Assembly (NCBI GenBank): GCA_021323355.1
Contig: JAJONK010000046.1
Span: 1-17,983 of the forward strand
DNA from: Deltaproteobacteria bacterium
GTDB taxonomy: Bacteria; Desulfobacterota; Binatia; UBA9968
DNA length: 17,983 bases
Direction: 5' to 3'
The notes below the pieces were generated by a model. The model searched no databases. It was not told the origin of the DNA and worked only from the letters and a program-made list of their open reading frames with translations. Each line of letters starts with the position of its first letter. The first letter of the stretch is position 1. A program made the translations under genes and the position numbers. Positions 6,355 to 12,880 of this stretch are shown piece after piece.

Positions 6355-7298
6355 GGTTTTCCTTTATACTCCATCTCTACTTCTTCGGTCGCCTCGCCAA
6401 GATCCGGATTGTTCGCTGAGACGGAAAGCTTATCCTCCGTGAATTCCATTTTGATGCCCTTGTAACGTTCACTTGAAATAATCGAAACTCGCCGTAGAGC
6501 TTGCAACAATTCATCGTGCTCGATACGAGCAATATTCTGATTCCCTTTCGGGATCACTTTCGTGTAATCAGGGAAGTCGCCATCGATGAGCCGCATAAAC
6601 AATTCGACTCTGTCTTTCATGACAAGACCCATGTTCTCCCGAAAGCCGATAGAAACAACCCCATCATCGCCGCTTTCCAGAAGCTTCTTAAGTTCCGCTA
6701 ACCCCTTCCTGGGCAAAATCACACCTTTTGCCAGCCCGAAAGAGCCGAGATTTCTCTCGTCAAAAGCCAGCCGGTGACCGTCGGTAGCTACTAAACGAAC
6801 GTTACCGGCCTCCCCCTGCTCAACATAAACTCCATTCAAACTGTAACGCGTTTCATCCGTGGAAACAGAAAAGATCGTGCCCTCGATCATTTCCCGAAGT
6901 GTCGAAGCGGGGGTGGTTGTCAATCCATCGCGGCTAAATTTTGGAAACTGTGGAAACTCACGCGCATCCATTCCGACAATCTTGAAAACCGATTTTCCGC
7001 TGCGAATTTCGACCCAATCATTTTCAAGTCGTTTAAGTTGAACGTGTTCGTTCGGAACCTCGCGAACAATCTCATAAAGTTTCTTCGCATTCACCGTAAC
7101 CGAACCCTCTTTGACAACATCTCCTTCGAGACTTCCTCTGACACCGACTTCCAGGTCCGTGGCGGTAACGCGAATGTCTTTTTTCTGAGACTCGAGGAGA
7201 ACATTCGCCAAAATCGGCATCGTATTGCGGCGTTCAACGATGCTTTGGGTCCAATAAAGCGTGGCGAGAAGATCTCCTCGCTTTGCTTTAATCTCCAT
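6327..7298 (-). CDS. dnaN: DNA polymerase III beta sliding clamp, C-terminally truncated by frameshift
   Basis: The ring-shaped processivity clamp of the replicative polymerase. The 323-residue frame is clean from MEIKAKRGDLLATL through VGMDAREFPQFPKF, VATDGHRLAFDER (second domain, with the THR/DGHRL cleft motif) and IDGDFPDYTKVIPKGN to NPDLGEATEEVEMEYKGKPMM, then ends in the non-homologous GRCKSS. Normal clamps are about 366-375 residues. A deletion of roughly 50 nt (length 1 mod 3) has removed about 15 residues of domain III and shifted the conserved end ending MPMRL out of frame (see 6247-6354). A product ending here should lack the last strands and the cleft, so should be defective. The ATG has a strong GGGAGGAA upstream. 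Assembly error or a second dnaN copy are the main alternatives to a true mutation. Confidence 0.92.
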   Translation of the reverse strand: MEIKAKRGDLLATLYWTQSIVERRNTMPILANVLLESQKKDIRVTATDLEVGVRGSLEGDVVKEGSVTVNAKKLYEIVREVPNEHVQLKRLENDWVEIRSGKSVFKIVGMDAREFPQFPKFSRDGLTTTPASTLREMIEGTIFSVSTDETRYSLNGVYVEQGEAGNVRLVATDGHRLAFDERNLGSFGLAKGVILPRKGLAELKKLLESGDDGVVSIGFRENMGLVMKDRVELFMRLIDGDFPDYTKVIPKGNQNIARIEHDELLQALRRVSIISSERYKGIKMEFTEDKLSVSANNPDLGEATEEVEMEYKGKPMMGRCKSS

Positions 7299-7524
7299 GT
7301 TTCCTCCCGACTCTCTTCTTCTCTTATATATATAAATCAGTGAAGTAGTAGCAATAGAGACTGTTCATAACCCGGATAACCGCCAAAAGTTCAACAACTG
7401 AGGTATCTTGGCCTGTGGTTGAATCCTTACAGTTCAACGCGCTAAGTTGGCGAGAACAGCGTAGGCGATGGTTACTCACCAGTTGTCCACAATTGTTCTT
7501 TGGCTCGGCACAGCTTATCCACAG
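7299..7524. other. Candidate oriC (dnaA-dnaN intergenic region)
   Basis: This 226-bp gap between dnaA and dnaN has the elements of a bacterial origin. DnaA boxes are TTATCCACA (7515-7523, perfect), TTGTCCACA (7483-7491, 8/9) and TGTGGTTGA (7414-7422, reverse orientation, 7/9). A GC-rich CCCGG with a half box (GGATAA, 7374-7379) lies closer to dnaN. The plus strand then reads AAG-TAG-TAG-CAA-TAG (7343-7357), resembling DnaA-trios with their 3' side towards the boxes. Last comes the AT-rich TTATATATATAAAT (7324-7337), a possible unwinding element. The AT tract also probably carries the dnaN promoter. Element identification is by eye; origin activity is inference. Confidence 0.6.
7483..7523 (+). 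promoter_or_regulatory. DnaA-box pair downstream of dnaA
   Basis: TTGTCCACA (7483-7491) and TTATCCACA (7515-7523) are in the same orientation, 23 bp apart. The second ends one base before the dnaA stop codon region (stop at 7525-7527, read leftward). The second matches the consensus TTATNCACA perfectly. Confidence 0.8.
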
Positions 7525-8871
7525 TCATTTATGCAGATTTAAGTTTCTCTCTAATCGCTCGATCGTGTTCTGCATATAGGGATCTTCTTTGATTCGCTTT
7601 TCGATTGTCTTGGATGCATGAATCACGGTCGAATGATCGCGGCCGCCGAACTTATCCCCGATTGCTGGAAAAGAGGTCTCGGTATACTTTCGGCAAAGAT
7701 ACATCGCCACTTGCCGTGGTAGGGCGATGTTTTTTGTTCTTCGTTTGGCCTTTAAATCACCGAGCTTAAGGTTGTAGAAATCGCATATTGTTTTCTGAAT
7801 GCTCTCGACCGTTATCTCCTTCTTTGCGCCTCTGAGGGTATTGTGAAGTACTTCCTTGGCAAGATCGATCGTAATTAGCGACTTCGTCAGAGATGAAAAT
7901 GCTCCAAGCCGCGTTAAAGATCCTTCTAATTCTCTGACATTGGATTCGATATTGGTTGCCAGAAAAATTGCCACATCGTGAGGCAGTTGAATGCCCTCTC
8001 CTTCCGCTTTCTTTTGAATGATCGCCACTCGTGTCTCTATGTCCGGCGGTTGAATATCTGCGATCAGACCCCATTCAAACCGGTTCCGCAGCCGATCTTC
8101 GAGTCCGGGAATTTCCTTAGGAAATTTGTCGGAAGTGATGACGATCTGCTTGTGGGATTCATAAAGCGAGTTGAAAGTATGGAAAAACTCTTCCTGGGTT
8201 CTCTCTTTGCCGGCGATAAACTGCACATCATCGACGATCAAAATATCGATGTTTCTGAATTTTGTTTTAAATTCGTCCATTTTATCGCGCCTGAGCGAGC
8301 CAATCAGTTCGTTCATGAACGACTCTGAACTGAGATAAAAAATCTTTAGCCCCGAACGAGTCGCAGCAGCGCGATGGCCGATCGCATTAGCAAGATGAGT
8401 CTTGCCGAGACCAACGCCTCCATAGATGAACAACGGATTGTAATGATCGCCAGGCTGGTTGGCCACTGCCATTGACGCCGCATGAGCGAATTGATTGCTT
8501 GCACCCACGACGAAATTTTCGAATGTATATTTTGGAACTAGATTGTTGGCGCGCGAAGGACTCTTGGGATGAGGTTCCCTTTCTTCCTTCTTATCGGCTC
8601 GTGGCACATTTTCCGGTCGCGCAACAGGCGATTGATTGTTGATAGTGAGAGAAATCTTCAACTCTTTATGCGTCAAAGATTCTAAAACTTCACTAATCTG
8701 AGGAAAATAATGTTCGCTCAACCAATCCCGGAAAAATTTATTGGGAACGCCGAGAACGATGCCGTCGCCGGTAATTGATTGCATGCGAATTGGTTTAATC
8801 CACGTTTCAAAATTTTGTTTTCCGACTTTTTCTCTCAATTGTCTGAGAGCTTCTTCCCACATTTCAAGCAT
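7525..8871 (-). CDS. dnaA: Chromosomal replication initiator protein DnaA
   Basis: AAA+ ATPase that binds DnaA boxes and melts oriC. All four domains are visible in 448 residues. Domain I is MWEEALRQLREKVGKQNFETW. A short charged linker (residues about 82-112) is domain II. The AAA+ domain starts at YTFENFVVGASNQFAHAA, with Walker A GGVGLGKT (151-158), Walker B ILIVDDVQF (210-218), and an arginine-finger/sensor region around GLEDRLRNRFEWGL. The DNA-binding domain carries the signature GRDHSTVIHASKTI (410-423). Length and motifs are normal and no frame problem is seen. The ATG at 8871 has only a weak Shine-Dalgarno, and a second ATG three codons in is possible. DnaA boxes lie on both sides of the gene. 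dnaN follows in the same direction, but recF, gyrB, rnpA and rpmH are not in the neighbourhood. Confidence 0.97.
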   Translation of the reverse strand: MLEMWEEALRQLREKVGKQNFETWIKPIRMQSITGDGIVLGVPNKFFRDWLSEHYFPQISEVLESLTHKELKISLTINNQSPVARPENVPRADKKEEREPHPKSPSRANNLVPKYTFENFVVGASNQFAHAASMAVANQPGDHYNPLFIYGGVGLGKTHLANAIGHRAAATRSGLKIFYLSSESFMNELIGSLRRDKMDEFKTKFRNIDILIVDDVQFIAGKERTQEEFFHTFNSLYESHKQIVITSDKFPKEIPGLEDRLRNRFEWGLIADIQPPDIETRVAIIQKKAEGEGIQLPHDVAIFLATNIESNVRELEGSLTRLGAFSSLTKSLITIDLAKEVLHNTLRGAKKEITVESIQKTICDFYNLKLGDLKAKRRTKNIALPRQVAMYLCRKYTETSFPAIGDKFGGRDHSTVIHASKTIEKRIKEDPYMQNTIERLERNLNLHK

Positions 8872-8912
8872 AGTTCCGCACCAACTAAGTGGTTAATTTT
8901 TAAAAGAAAACT

Positions 8913-8951
8913 ATTATAGTTACGAACAACGTTATCCACAGCTGTGGATAA
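8913..8951 (-). promoter_or_regulatory. dnaA promoter with palindromic double DnaA box over the -35 position
   Basis: On the minus strand a perfect TATAAT (8913-8918) lies about 42 bp before the dnaA ATG. The place where a -35 hexamer would sit (8936-8941) is occupied by a perfect 20-bp palindrome: TTATCCACA (8932-8940), GC, TGTGGATAA (8943-8951), two perfect DnaA boxes in opposite orientation. No good -35 match is present. The arrangement fits DnaA repressing or modulating its own gene, as known in other bacteria. It could also be a second part of a bipartite oriC. Confidence 0.7.
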
Positions 8952-9250
8952 TCAAAAAACAGCTTGGCTTTCAGCTATTTACCGGAATTAACAACGAACT
9001 CAATCGACAAAAGCACCGAGTGAGAATAGATGACAAATTTTTTTGCTATTCTTTTCGTTACACAACGAGCGATGAGAACTCATGACCTTATGATGCCTAA
9101 ACCGAAGCGAGAGCAGATACAAAAAATTACCGAAGCGCAAGTCATAATCCTTTTCATACCCCATTTCAAGGAAAAATTTTTAGAAAAAATTTTCTTATCG
9201 TTTCAGCAATCTTGACACACTGATAAGCCGGTGCTAGCTGAACTCGACTG
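8952..9250. other. AT-rich noncoding region between dnaA and hemL
   Basis: About 300 bp with no convincing gene. A 61-codon frame at 9030-9215 has no recognisable features or clear ribosome binding site. The segment is rich in A/T runs, notably GAAAAATTTTTAGAAAAAATTTTC around 9171-9194 (written here only as a landmark), which is partly self-complementary and could be an unwinding or bent-DNA element near the origin. TTGACA at 9212-9217 is a perfect -35 hexamer for hemL, but the best -10 at 17 bp (TAGCTG, 9235-9240) is poor and would leave almost no leader before the hemL ATG at 9251. Confidence 0.5.
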
Positions 9251-10543
9251 ATGATCATCGGAAAATCAAAGCGACTTTTTAACATCTCGCAAAAAAAAAT
9301 TCCGGGCGGCGTGAACAGTCCTGTACGAGCGTGGCACGCAGTTACAGGTGTGCCGCGTTTTATCGCGCGCGGTAAAGGCGCGCATGTGATTGATATCGAT
9401 GGCAATGAGTATATCGATTACGTAGGCTCTTGGGGGCCGCTGATTCTCGGTCATGCGCACCCTTATGTTACCGGGGCGCTACGAGATGCGTTGCGGCAAG
9501 GCACCACATTCGGAGCACCGACCGAGCGGGAATTGCAAATGGCCGAAACTATCTGCCGTTTGATCCCGAGCATAGAAAAAATACGTCTGGTGAGTTCTGG
9601 CACAGAAGCAACAATGAGTGCAATACGTTTGGCACGAGCCTTCACCAAGCGCAGCAAAATCGTAAAGTTTGATGGCTGTTATCACGGTCATGCAGACGGA
9701 CTGTTGGTTAAGGCAGGCTCGGGAGTTGCGACGCTGGGATTGCCCGACAGTCCGGGAGTGGTGCCGGCGTTGGCTGCTGAAACACTAGTAGCTCGTTACA
9801 ATGATATAACGGGTATTGAGAGAATATTTTCTAAATACGGCAATAAAATCGCGGCCGTGATCGTTGAACCTGTTTGCGCCAATATCGGCGTGATTCCGCC
9901 GGCCTCAAAGTTTCTTGCAAACCTGGCAAGCATTACCCGCCGATATGGCAGTTTGCTTATTTTTGATGAGGTCGTTACGGGCTTTCGTCTTTCCTCGGGC
10001 GGCGCTCAAGAAGTGTACGGAGTGCGTCCGGATCTGACTTGCTTGGGCAAGATTTTGGGCGGCGGCTTGCCCCTTGCGGCGTTCGGTGGACGCCGCGATA
10101 TAATGAACTTGATCGCTCCCCTAGGTCCGGTCTATCAAGCCGGGACCTTATCCGGTAATCCACTGGCCGTCACCGCCGGGCTGGCAACGTTGAAACAGCT
10201 TTCGCGGCACGGCACATATCAAACGCTTGAAAAAAAAGGCAAATACCTGGCGGAAAATTTTGCCAAGGTACTGGCGAAATATAAGACCAAGGCGACTGTC
10301 AATCGGGCTGGTTCAATGATGACGTTATTTTTCGGGGTTGAACGAGTCTCCAATGCCGACGAGGCCAGACAATGTGATCGCGAAAAATTCGCCAGGTTTT
10401 TTCACGGCATGTTGGAGCGAGGGGTCTACTTACCACCTGCCCCGTTCGAAGCGATGATGATATCTCTGTCTCATTCCAACGCGGATTTACACAAAACCGT
10501 TGCTGCCTTCGAGTCGTGGTGCCGAAGTGATCGCCGTAGTTGA
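9251..10543 (+). CDS. hemL: Glutamate-1-semialdehyde 2,1-aminomutase
   Basis: PLP-dependent class III aminotransferase-fold enzyme that converts glutamate-1-semialdehyde to 5-aminolevulinate in the C5 route of tetrapyrrole synthesis. The 430 residues match the family length. The N-terminal IPGGVNSPVRA (17-27) and DGNEYIDYVGSWGPLILGHAHP (50-71) are hallmarks. SSGTEATMSAIRLAR (115-129) binds the PLP phosphate, and IFDEVVTGFR (237-246) holds the PLP-pyridine aspartate. K267 in CLGKILGGGLPLAAFGG is the Schiff-base lysine, and AGTLSGNPLA follows. No frame problem is seen. The first in-frame ATG aligns with normal starts, though no good Shine-Dalgarno precedes it. It is divergent from dnaA and upstream of the atp genes on the same strand, with a 236-bp gap. 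Confidence 0.96.
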   Translation: MIIGKSKRLFNISQKKIPGGVNSPVRAWHAVTGVPRFIARGKGAHVIDIDGNEYIDYVGSWGPLILGHAHPYVTGALRDALRQGTTFGAPTERELQMAETICRLIPSIEKIRLVSSGTEATMSAIRLARAFTKRSKIVKFDGCYHGHADGLLVKAGSGVATLGLPDSPGVVPALAAETLVARYNDITGIERIFSKYGNKIAAVIVEPVCANIGVIPPASKFLANLASITRRYGSLLIFDEVVTGFRLSSGGAQEVYGVRPDLTCLGKILGGGLPLAAFGGRRDIMNLIAPLGPVYQAGTLSGNPLAVTAGLATLKQLSRHGTYQTLEKKGKYLAENFAKVLAKYKTKATVNRAGSMMTLFFGVERVSNADEARQCDREKFARFFHGMLERGVYLPPAPFEAMMISLSHSNADLHKTVAAFESWCRSDRRS

Positions 10544-10779
10544 CCGCCCTATACCTTCATGTTAGAAACTTAAACGCAGTGGCGACAGCGGAGGAGAGCC
10601 CTCCTATTCGCAATCAGAACCGAACGCCGTTCTCACGCCAACAACGGTAGTGGTGCAGTTGTGTTGAGCTTCCTGGAGTTATAGTCAGAGCGATGGCTGG
10701 TCGGGAGACAACAAGTTTGCATCCATCGGAGCACGCGTGAGATGAGTGAGGTGATGAGGCCCTATCCCAACCCAACGGA
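10544..10779. other. Intergenic region between hemL and atpI
   Basis: No gene is supported here. I looked for an atpZ-like small membrane protein, which often precedes atpI, in all three forward frames and found only short frames without hydrophobic segments. One forward frame ends in TGA overlapping the atpI start as ATGA, but it is stop-bounded at 10682-10684, short and hydrophilic. The atp promoter presumably lies here. I see no strong -35/-10 pair and no terminator for hemL. Confidence 0.4.
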
Positions 10780-11151
10780 ATGACACAGCAGGCCGGTGCA
10801 GCGACCATTCTTCGCGTTGAACTTTGGCATGTATTGCTACTCCTTGCGACCGCTGTAACTCTGGGCCAAACCAAACTCATCGACCTAACGGCGCTTCTCC
10901 TGGGCGGCGCATTCATGGGCGTGAATTTTTTTTTGCTTGGATTTGGCATCTTATGGGTTTTGGAGCCGCTGGCGGGTAAGGGCCGCGTCAAAGTAGGCGT
11001 GTCTCTGCTAATCTTGAAAATTATTATTTTCTTGGGCCTTCTGACGCTTTTATTTTTTCGGTTCCAAATCGATGGATTGTCCTTCGCACTAGGATTTTCC
11101 AGTTTGCTACTGGCGGTTTTGGTTGAAGCCGTGATTCATTCGCTCAAGTAG
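10780..11151 (+). CDS. atpI: ATP synthase subunit I (AtpI-like membrane protein)
   Basis: A 123-residue hydrophobic protein with four predicted membrane segments (about residues 12-30, 36-62, 70-90 and 97-118). This fits the ATP synthase I family, accessory proteins thought to help assemble the c-ring or take up Mg. The call relies on topology, length and position directly before atpB, since the family is weakly conserved. The ATG start is the first in frame after a stop; no clear Shine-Dalgarno precedes it. The atpB start follows after 5 bp, so translation is probably coupled. Confidence 0.75.
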   Translation: MTQQAGAATILRVELWHVLLLLATAVTLGQTKLIDLTALLLGGAFMGVNFFLLGFGILWVLEPLAGKGRVKVGVSLLILKIIIFLGLLTLLFFRFQIDGLSFALGFSSLLLAVLVEAVIHSLK

Positions 11152-11156
11152 GATAA

Positions 11157-11945
11157 ATGGAACATCCCTTTACCTGGTATGCGCTCCTGCCGCATGACTG
11201 GCAGGCCAATCTTCCGCAGCACACCTTTTTTGCTTTGGTGAGCGCATTGTTCGTCCTGCTTTTTGCCTGGCGGGGTCGGATGGCTCTGGCGCGTGCACAG
11301 GATCCTGCGGTTCCCGCTGCGGAGTTGGGAACCAGAAACATCGCCGAGCTCCTGATTGGATTGGTTGTCAGTCAAAGCGATGCGGTTATTGGCAAGCAAG
11401 GGCGCAAATTCGTTCCATTTTTCGGTACGTTTTTCCTGTTTATCTTGTTCAGTAACTTAATCGGCCTTTTGCCTGGTTTCGCACCGCCCACCAGTGACTT
11501 AAATACGACCGTTGCTTTGGCATTGGTTTCGTTCATCGGCTACAACGTGATCGGCATCAAAGAAATGGGAGCCGGCTATTTAAAACACTTTGTCGGTCCA
11601 ATGACTGGTCTCCCGGCGCAGAGTTTTCTGGGCAAGTTGGCGTTTGTGCCTCTCTTGTTACTCTCCGTGGTGTTCTTTTTCGTTTTGGAATTTGTCTCCC
11701 ACTTATTTCGCCCGGTTTCTCTTGCTCTCCGGCTCTTCGGCAACATGATGGGCGACCATATCGTCATTGAAGTTTTCATGGACCTCACCAAATTAGTTGT
11801 GCCGGTGATCTTTTATGCTCTCGGTACACTCGTTTCGATCATTCAAGCTGCAGTATTTATGCTCTTGAGCATGATTTATGTTAGCTTGGCAATTTCTCAC
11901 GGACATGATGAAGCTCATGGGAATGGACAAGAGCACGCTCACTAA
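11157..11945 (+). CDS. atpB: F0F1 ATP synthase subunit a
   Basis: Membrane subunit a of the F0 sector, forming the proton half-channels against the c-ring. It has 262 residues with several long hydrophobic segments. The key signature SLALRLFGNMMGDH contains the essential arginine R192. FSNLIGLLPG (98-107) and the final helix around IIQAAVFMLLSMIYVSLAI (228-246) are also typical. The last 15 residues form a hydrophilic tail with five histidines, ending QEHAH. The Shine-Dalgarno TAGGAT overlaps the atpI stop codon. atpE follows 92 bp later. The catalytic F1 genes are not in the window, so as in many delta-type genomes atpIBE appears to be a separate unit. Confidence 0.95.
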   Translation: MEHPFTWYALLPHDWQANLPQHTFFALVSALFVLLFAWRGRMALARAQDPAVPAAELGTRNIAELLIGLVVSQSDAVIGKQGRKFVPFFGTFFLFILFSNLIGLLPGFAPPTSDLNTTVALALVSFIGYNVIGIKEMGAGYLKHFVGPMTGLPAQSFLGKLAFVPLLLLSVVFFFVLEFVSHLFRPVSLALRLFGNMMGDHIVIEVFMDLTKLVVPVIFYALGTLVSIIQAAVFMLLSMIYVSLAISHGHDEAHGNGQEHAH

Positions 11946-12037
11946 GATCAAATCATCACGTAAATAAAGCGAAGGGCGAACGTGGAGAGGTAGAAGGAAG
12001 AAGAGGCTTAGTCCAACTCGCTGGAAAGGAGGCAAAG

Positions 12038-12370
12038 ATGAAAAAGTTATGGTCGCTTCTGAGCGCCGTGTTCGTGACGCTGATTACATCGAGCTTGGCT
12101 CTAGCAGCCGCCGAGGGTGTCGCAGCTAACAGCGCGGACTCGCAAGTCAAAGCTGCAATTGCCATTGCTGCCGGTTTGGCGGTTGCGGTCGCTGCGTTTG
12201 GTGCCGCTCTCGGTCAGGGTCGGGTAGGCGCCACAGCCATGGAAAGTATCGGGCGCAATCCTAATGCTGCCGATAGGCTGTTTCTGCCATTGCTGCTAAG
12301 TTTGGCGCTGCTTGAAGCGTTGGCTTTGTACGGTTTTGTTATCGCGTTTCTTCTACAGGGTAAGATCTAA
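12038..12370 (+). CDS. atpE: F0F1 ATP synthase subunit c, with N-terminal signal-like extension
   Basis: Forms the rotating c-ring. After an N-terminal extension with signal-peptide character (MKKLWSLLSAVFVTLITSSLALA, given as position 1-23; likely cut near residues 23-25), two membrane helices flank the polar loop ESIGRNPNA (69-77). The ion-binding carboxylate is E93 in LALLEALALYGF, and Q60 lies in the GQG of helix 1. The two positions after the glutamate are Ala-Leu, not the Ser-Thr typical of sodium-binding rings, so proton coupling is more likely. The length of 110 residues exceeds the usual 75-90 because of the extension, a feature seen in several proteobacterial and delta-type c subunits. 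A near-perfect AAAGGAGG lies 6 nt before the ATG, fitting the high expression needed for a multi-copy subunit. An intrinsic terminator follows. Confidence 0.95.
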   Translation: MKKLWSLLSAVFVTLITSSLALAAAEGVAANSADSQVKAAIAIAAGLAVAVAAFGAALGQGRVGATAMESIGRNPNAADRLFLPLLLSLALLEALALYGFVIAFLLQGKI

Positions 12371-12391
12371 CTGTCGCGGAGTAAGTCAGAC

Positions 12392-12426
12392 GAGGGCGTA
12401 GGTAACAACCCACGCCCTCTTTTTTT
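12392..12426 (+). terminator. Rho-independent terminator after atpE
   Basis: GAGGGCGT (12392-12399) pairs with ACGCCCTC (12412-12419), an 8-bp GC-rich stem around a 12-nt loop that can close further (GG with CC), followed at once by seven T (12420-12426). It starts 21 nt after the atpE stop and ends the atpIBE transcript. The opposite strand lacks a U-run, so it is not bidirectional, although it touches the stop codon of the convergent deaminase gene. Confidence 0.92.
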
Positions 12427-12880
12427 ATGGCAGGTCTATTTTGTGTAAATTAACTTGAGTGTACTTGAGCAACTCTTCCAGCGTATGAAGTTTGTATGGC
12501 TTTTCGTAAAAGATGTTCTTAATCCCCGTATTTACCAGCACTTTAAGGCAGTGAATGCACGGCGTATGGGTAATATAAATCGAAGCATCTTTAATGGTGG
12601 AACCGTTCTTGGCAGCTTGCGCAATCGCATTCATCTCTGCGTGGATGGTGCGGAAACAGTTTTGTTCGATTTCGCCGTTGGGTGTTGTCGATTCATAAAT
12701 CAGGCAGCCAACATCGGTGCAGTGCGGCATGCCAGCTGGCGCGCCGTTGTAGCCAGTGGCTAGAATACTCTTGTCGCGCACAATGACCGCGCCGACCTTG
12801 GCCCGGGTGCAAGTGGATCGCTCCGCCACTTGCCGCGTGATGGTCATAAAATATTGCTCCCAACTAAGCCGTACACTCAT
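12425..12880 (-). CDS. dCMP deaminase family protein (ComEB-like)
   Basis: Zinc-dependent cytidine/deoxycytidylate deaminase, probably converting dCMP to dUMP for thymidylate synthesis in the cytoplasm. Of 151 residues, the zinc ligands are H80 in TIHAEMNAI (with catalytic E82), and C108 and C111 in TPCIHCLKVL. The N-terminal SWEQYFMTITRQVAERSTCTRAKVGAVIV and GYNGAPAGMPHC are typical of dCMP deaminase and ComEB. Length is normal for the single-domain form. The ATG overlaps the stop codon of the upstream SAM hydrolase gene as ATGA, so the two form a translationally coupled pair. The allosteric behaviour cannot be read from sequence. Confidence 0.92.
   Translation of the reverse strand: MSVRLSWEQYFMTITRQVAERSTCTRAKVGAVIVRDKSILATGYNGAPAGMPHCTDVGCLIYESTTPNGEIEQNCFRTIHAEMNAIAQAAKNGSTIKDASIYITHTPCIHCLKVLVNTGIKNIFYEKPYKLHTLEELLKYTQVNLHKIDLP

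Noticed and set aside
9030..9215. 61-codon forward frame in the AT-rich region between dnaA and hemL
   Set aside because: Low-complexity, A/T-driven composition, no ribosome binding site or family resemblance, and it lies in probable origin-associated noncoding DNA.
10544..10779. atpZ-like gene before atpI
   Set aside because: No forward frame here encodes a hydrophobic protein, and stops interrupt all three frames.
10614..10991. 125-codon minus-strand frame over the atpI start
   Set aside because: Antisense to the hydrophobic atpI gene. Its composition is explained as a shadow frame and it has no recognisable domain.
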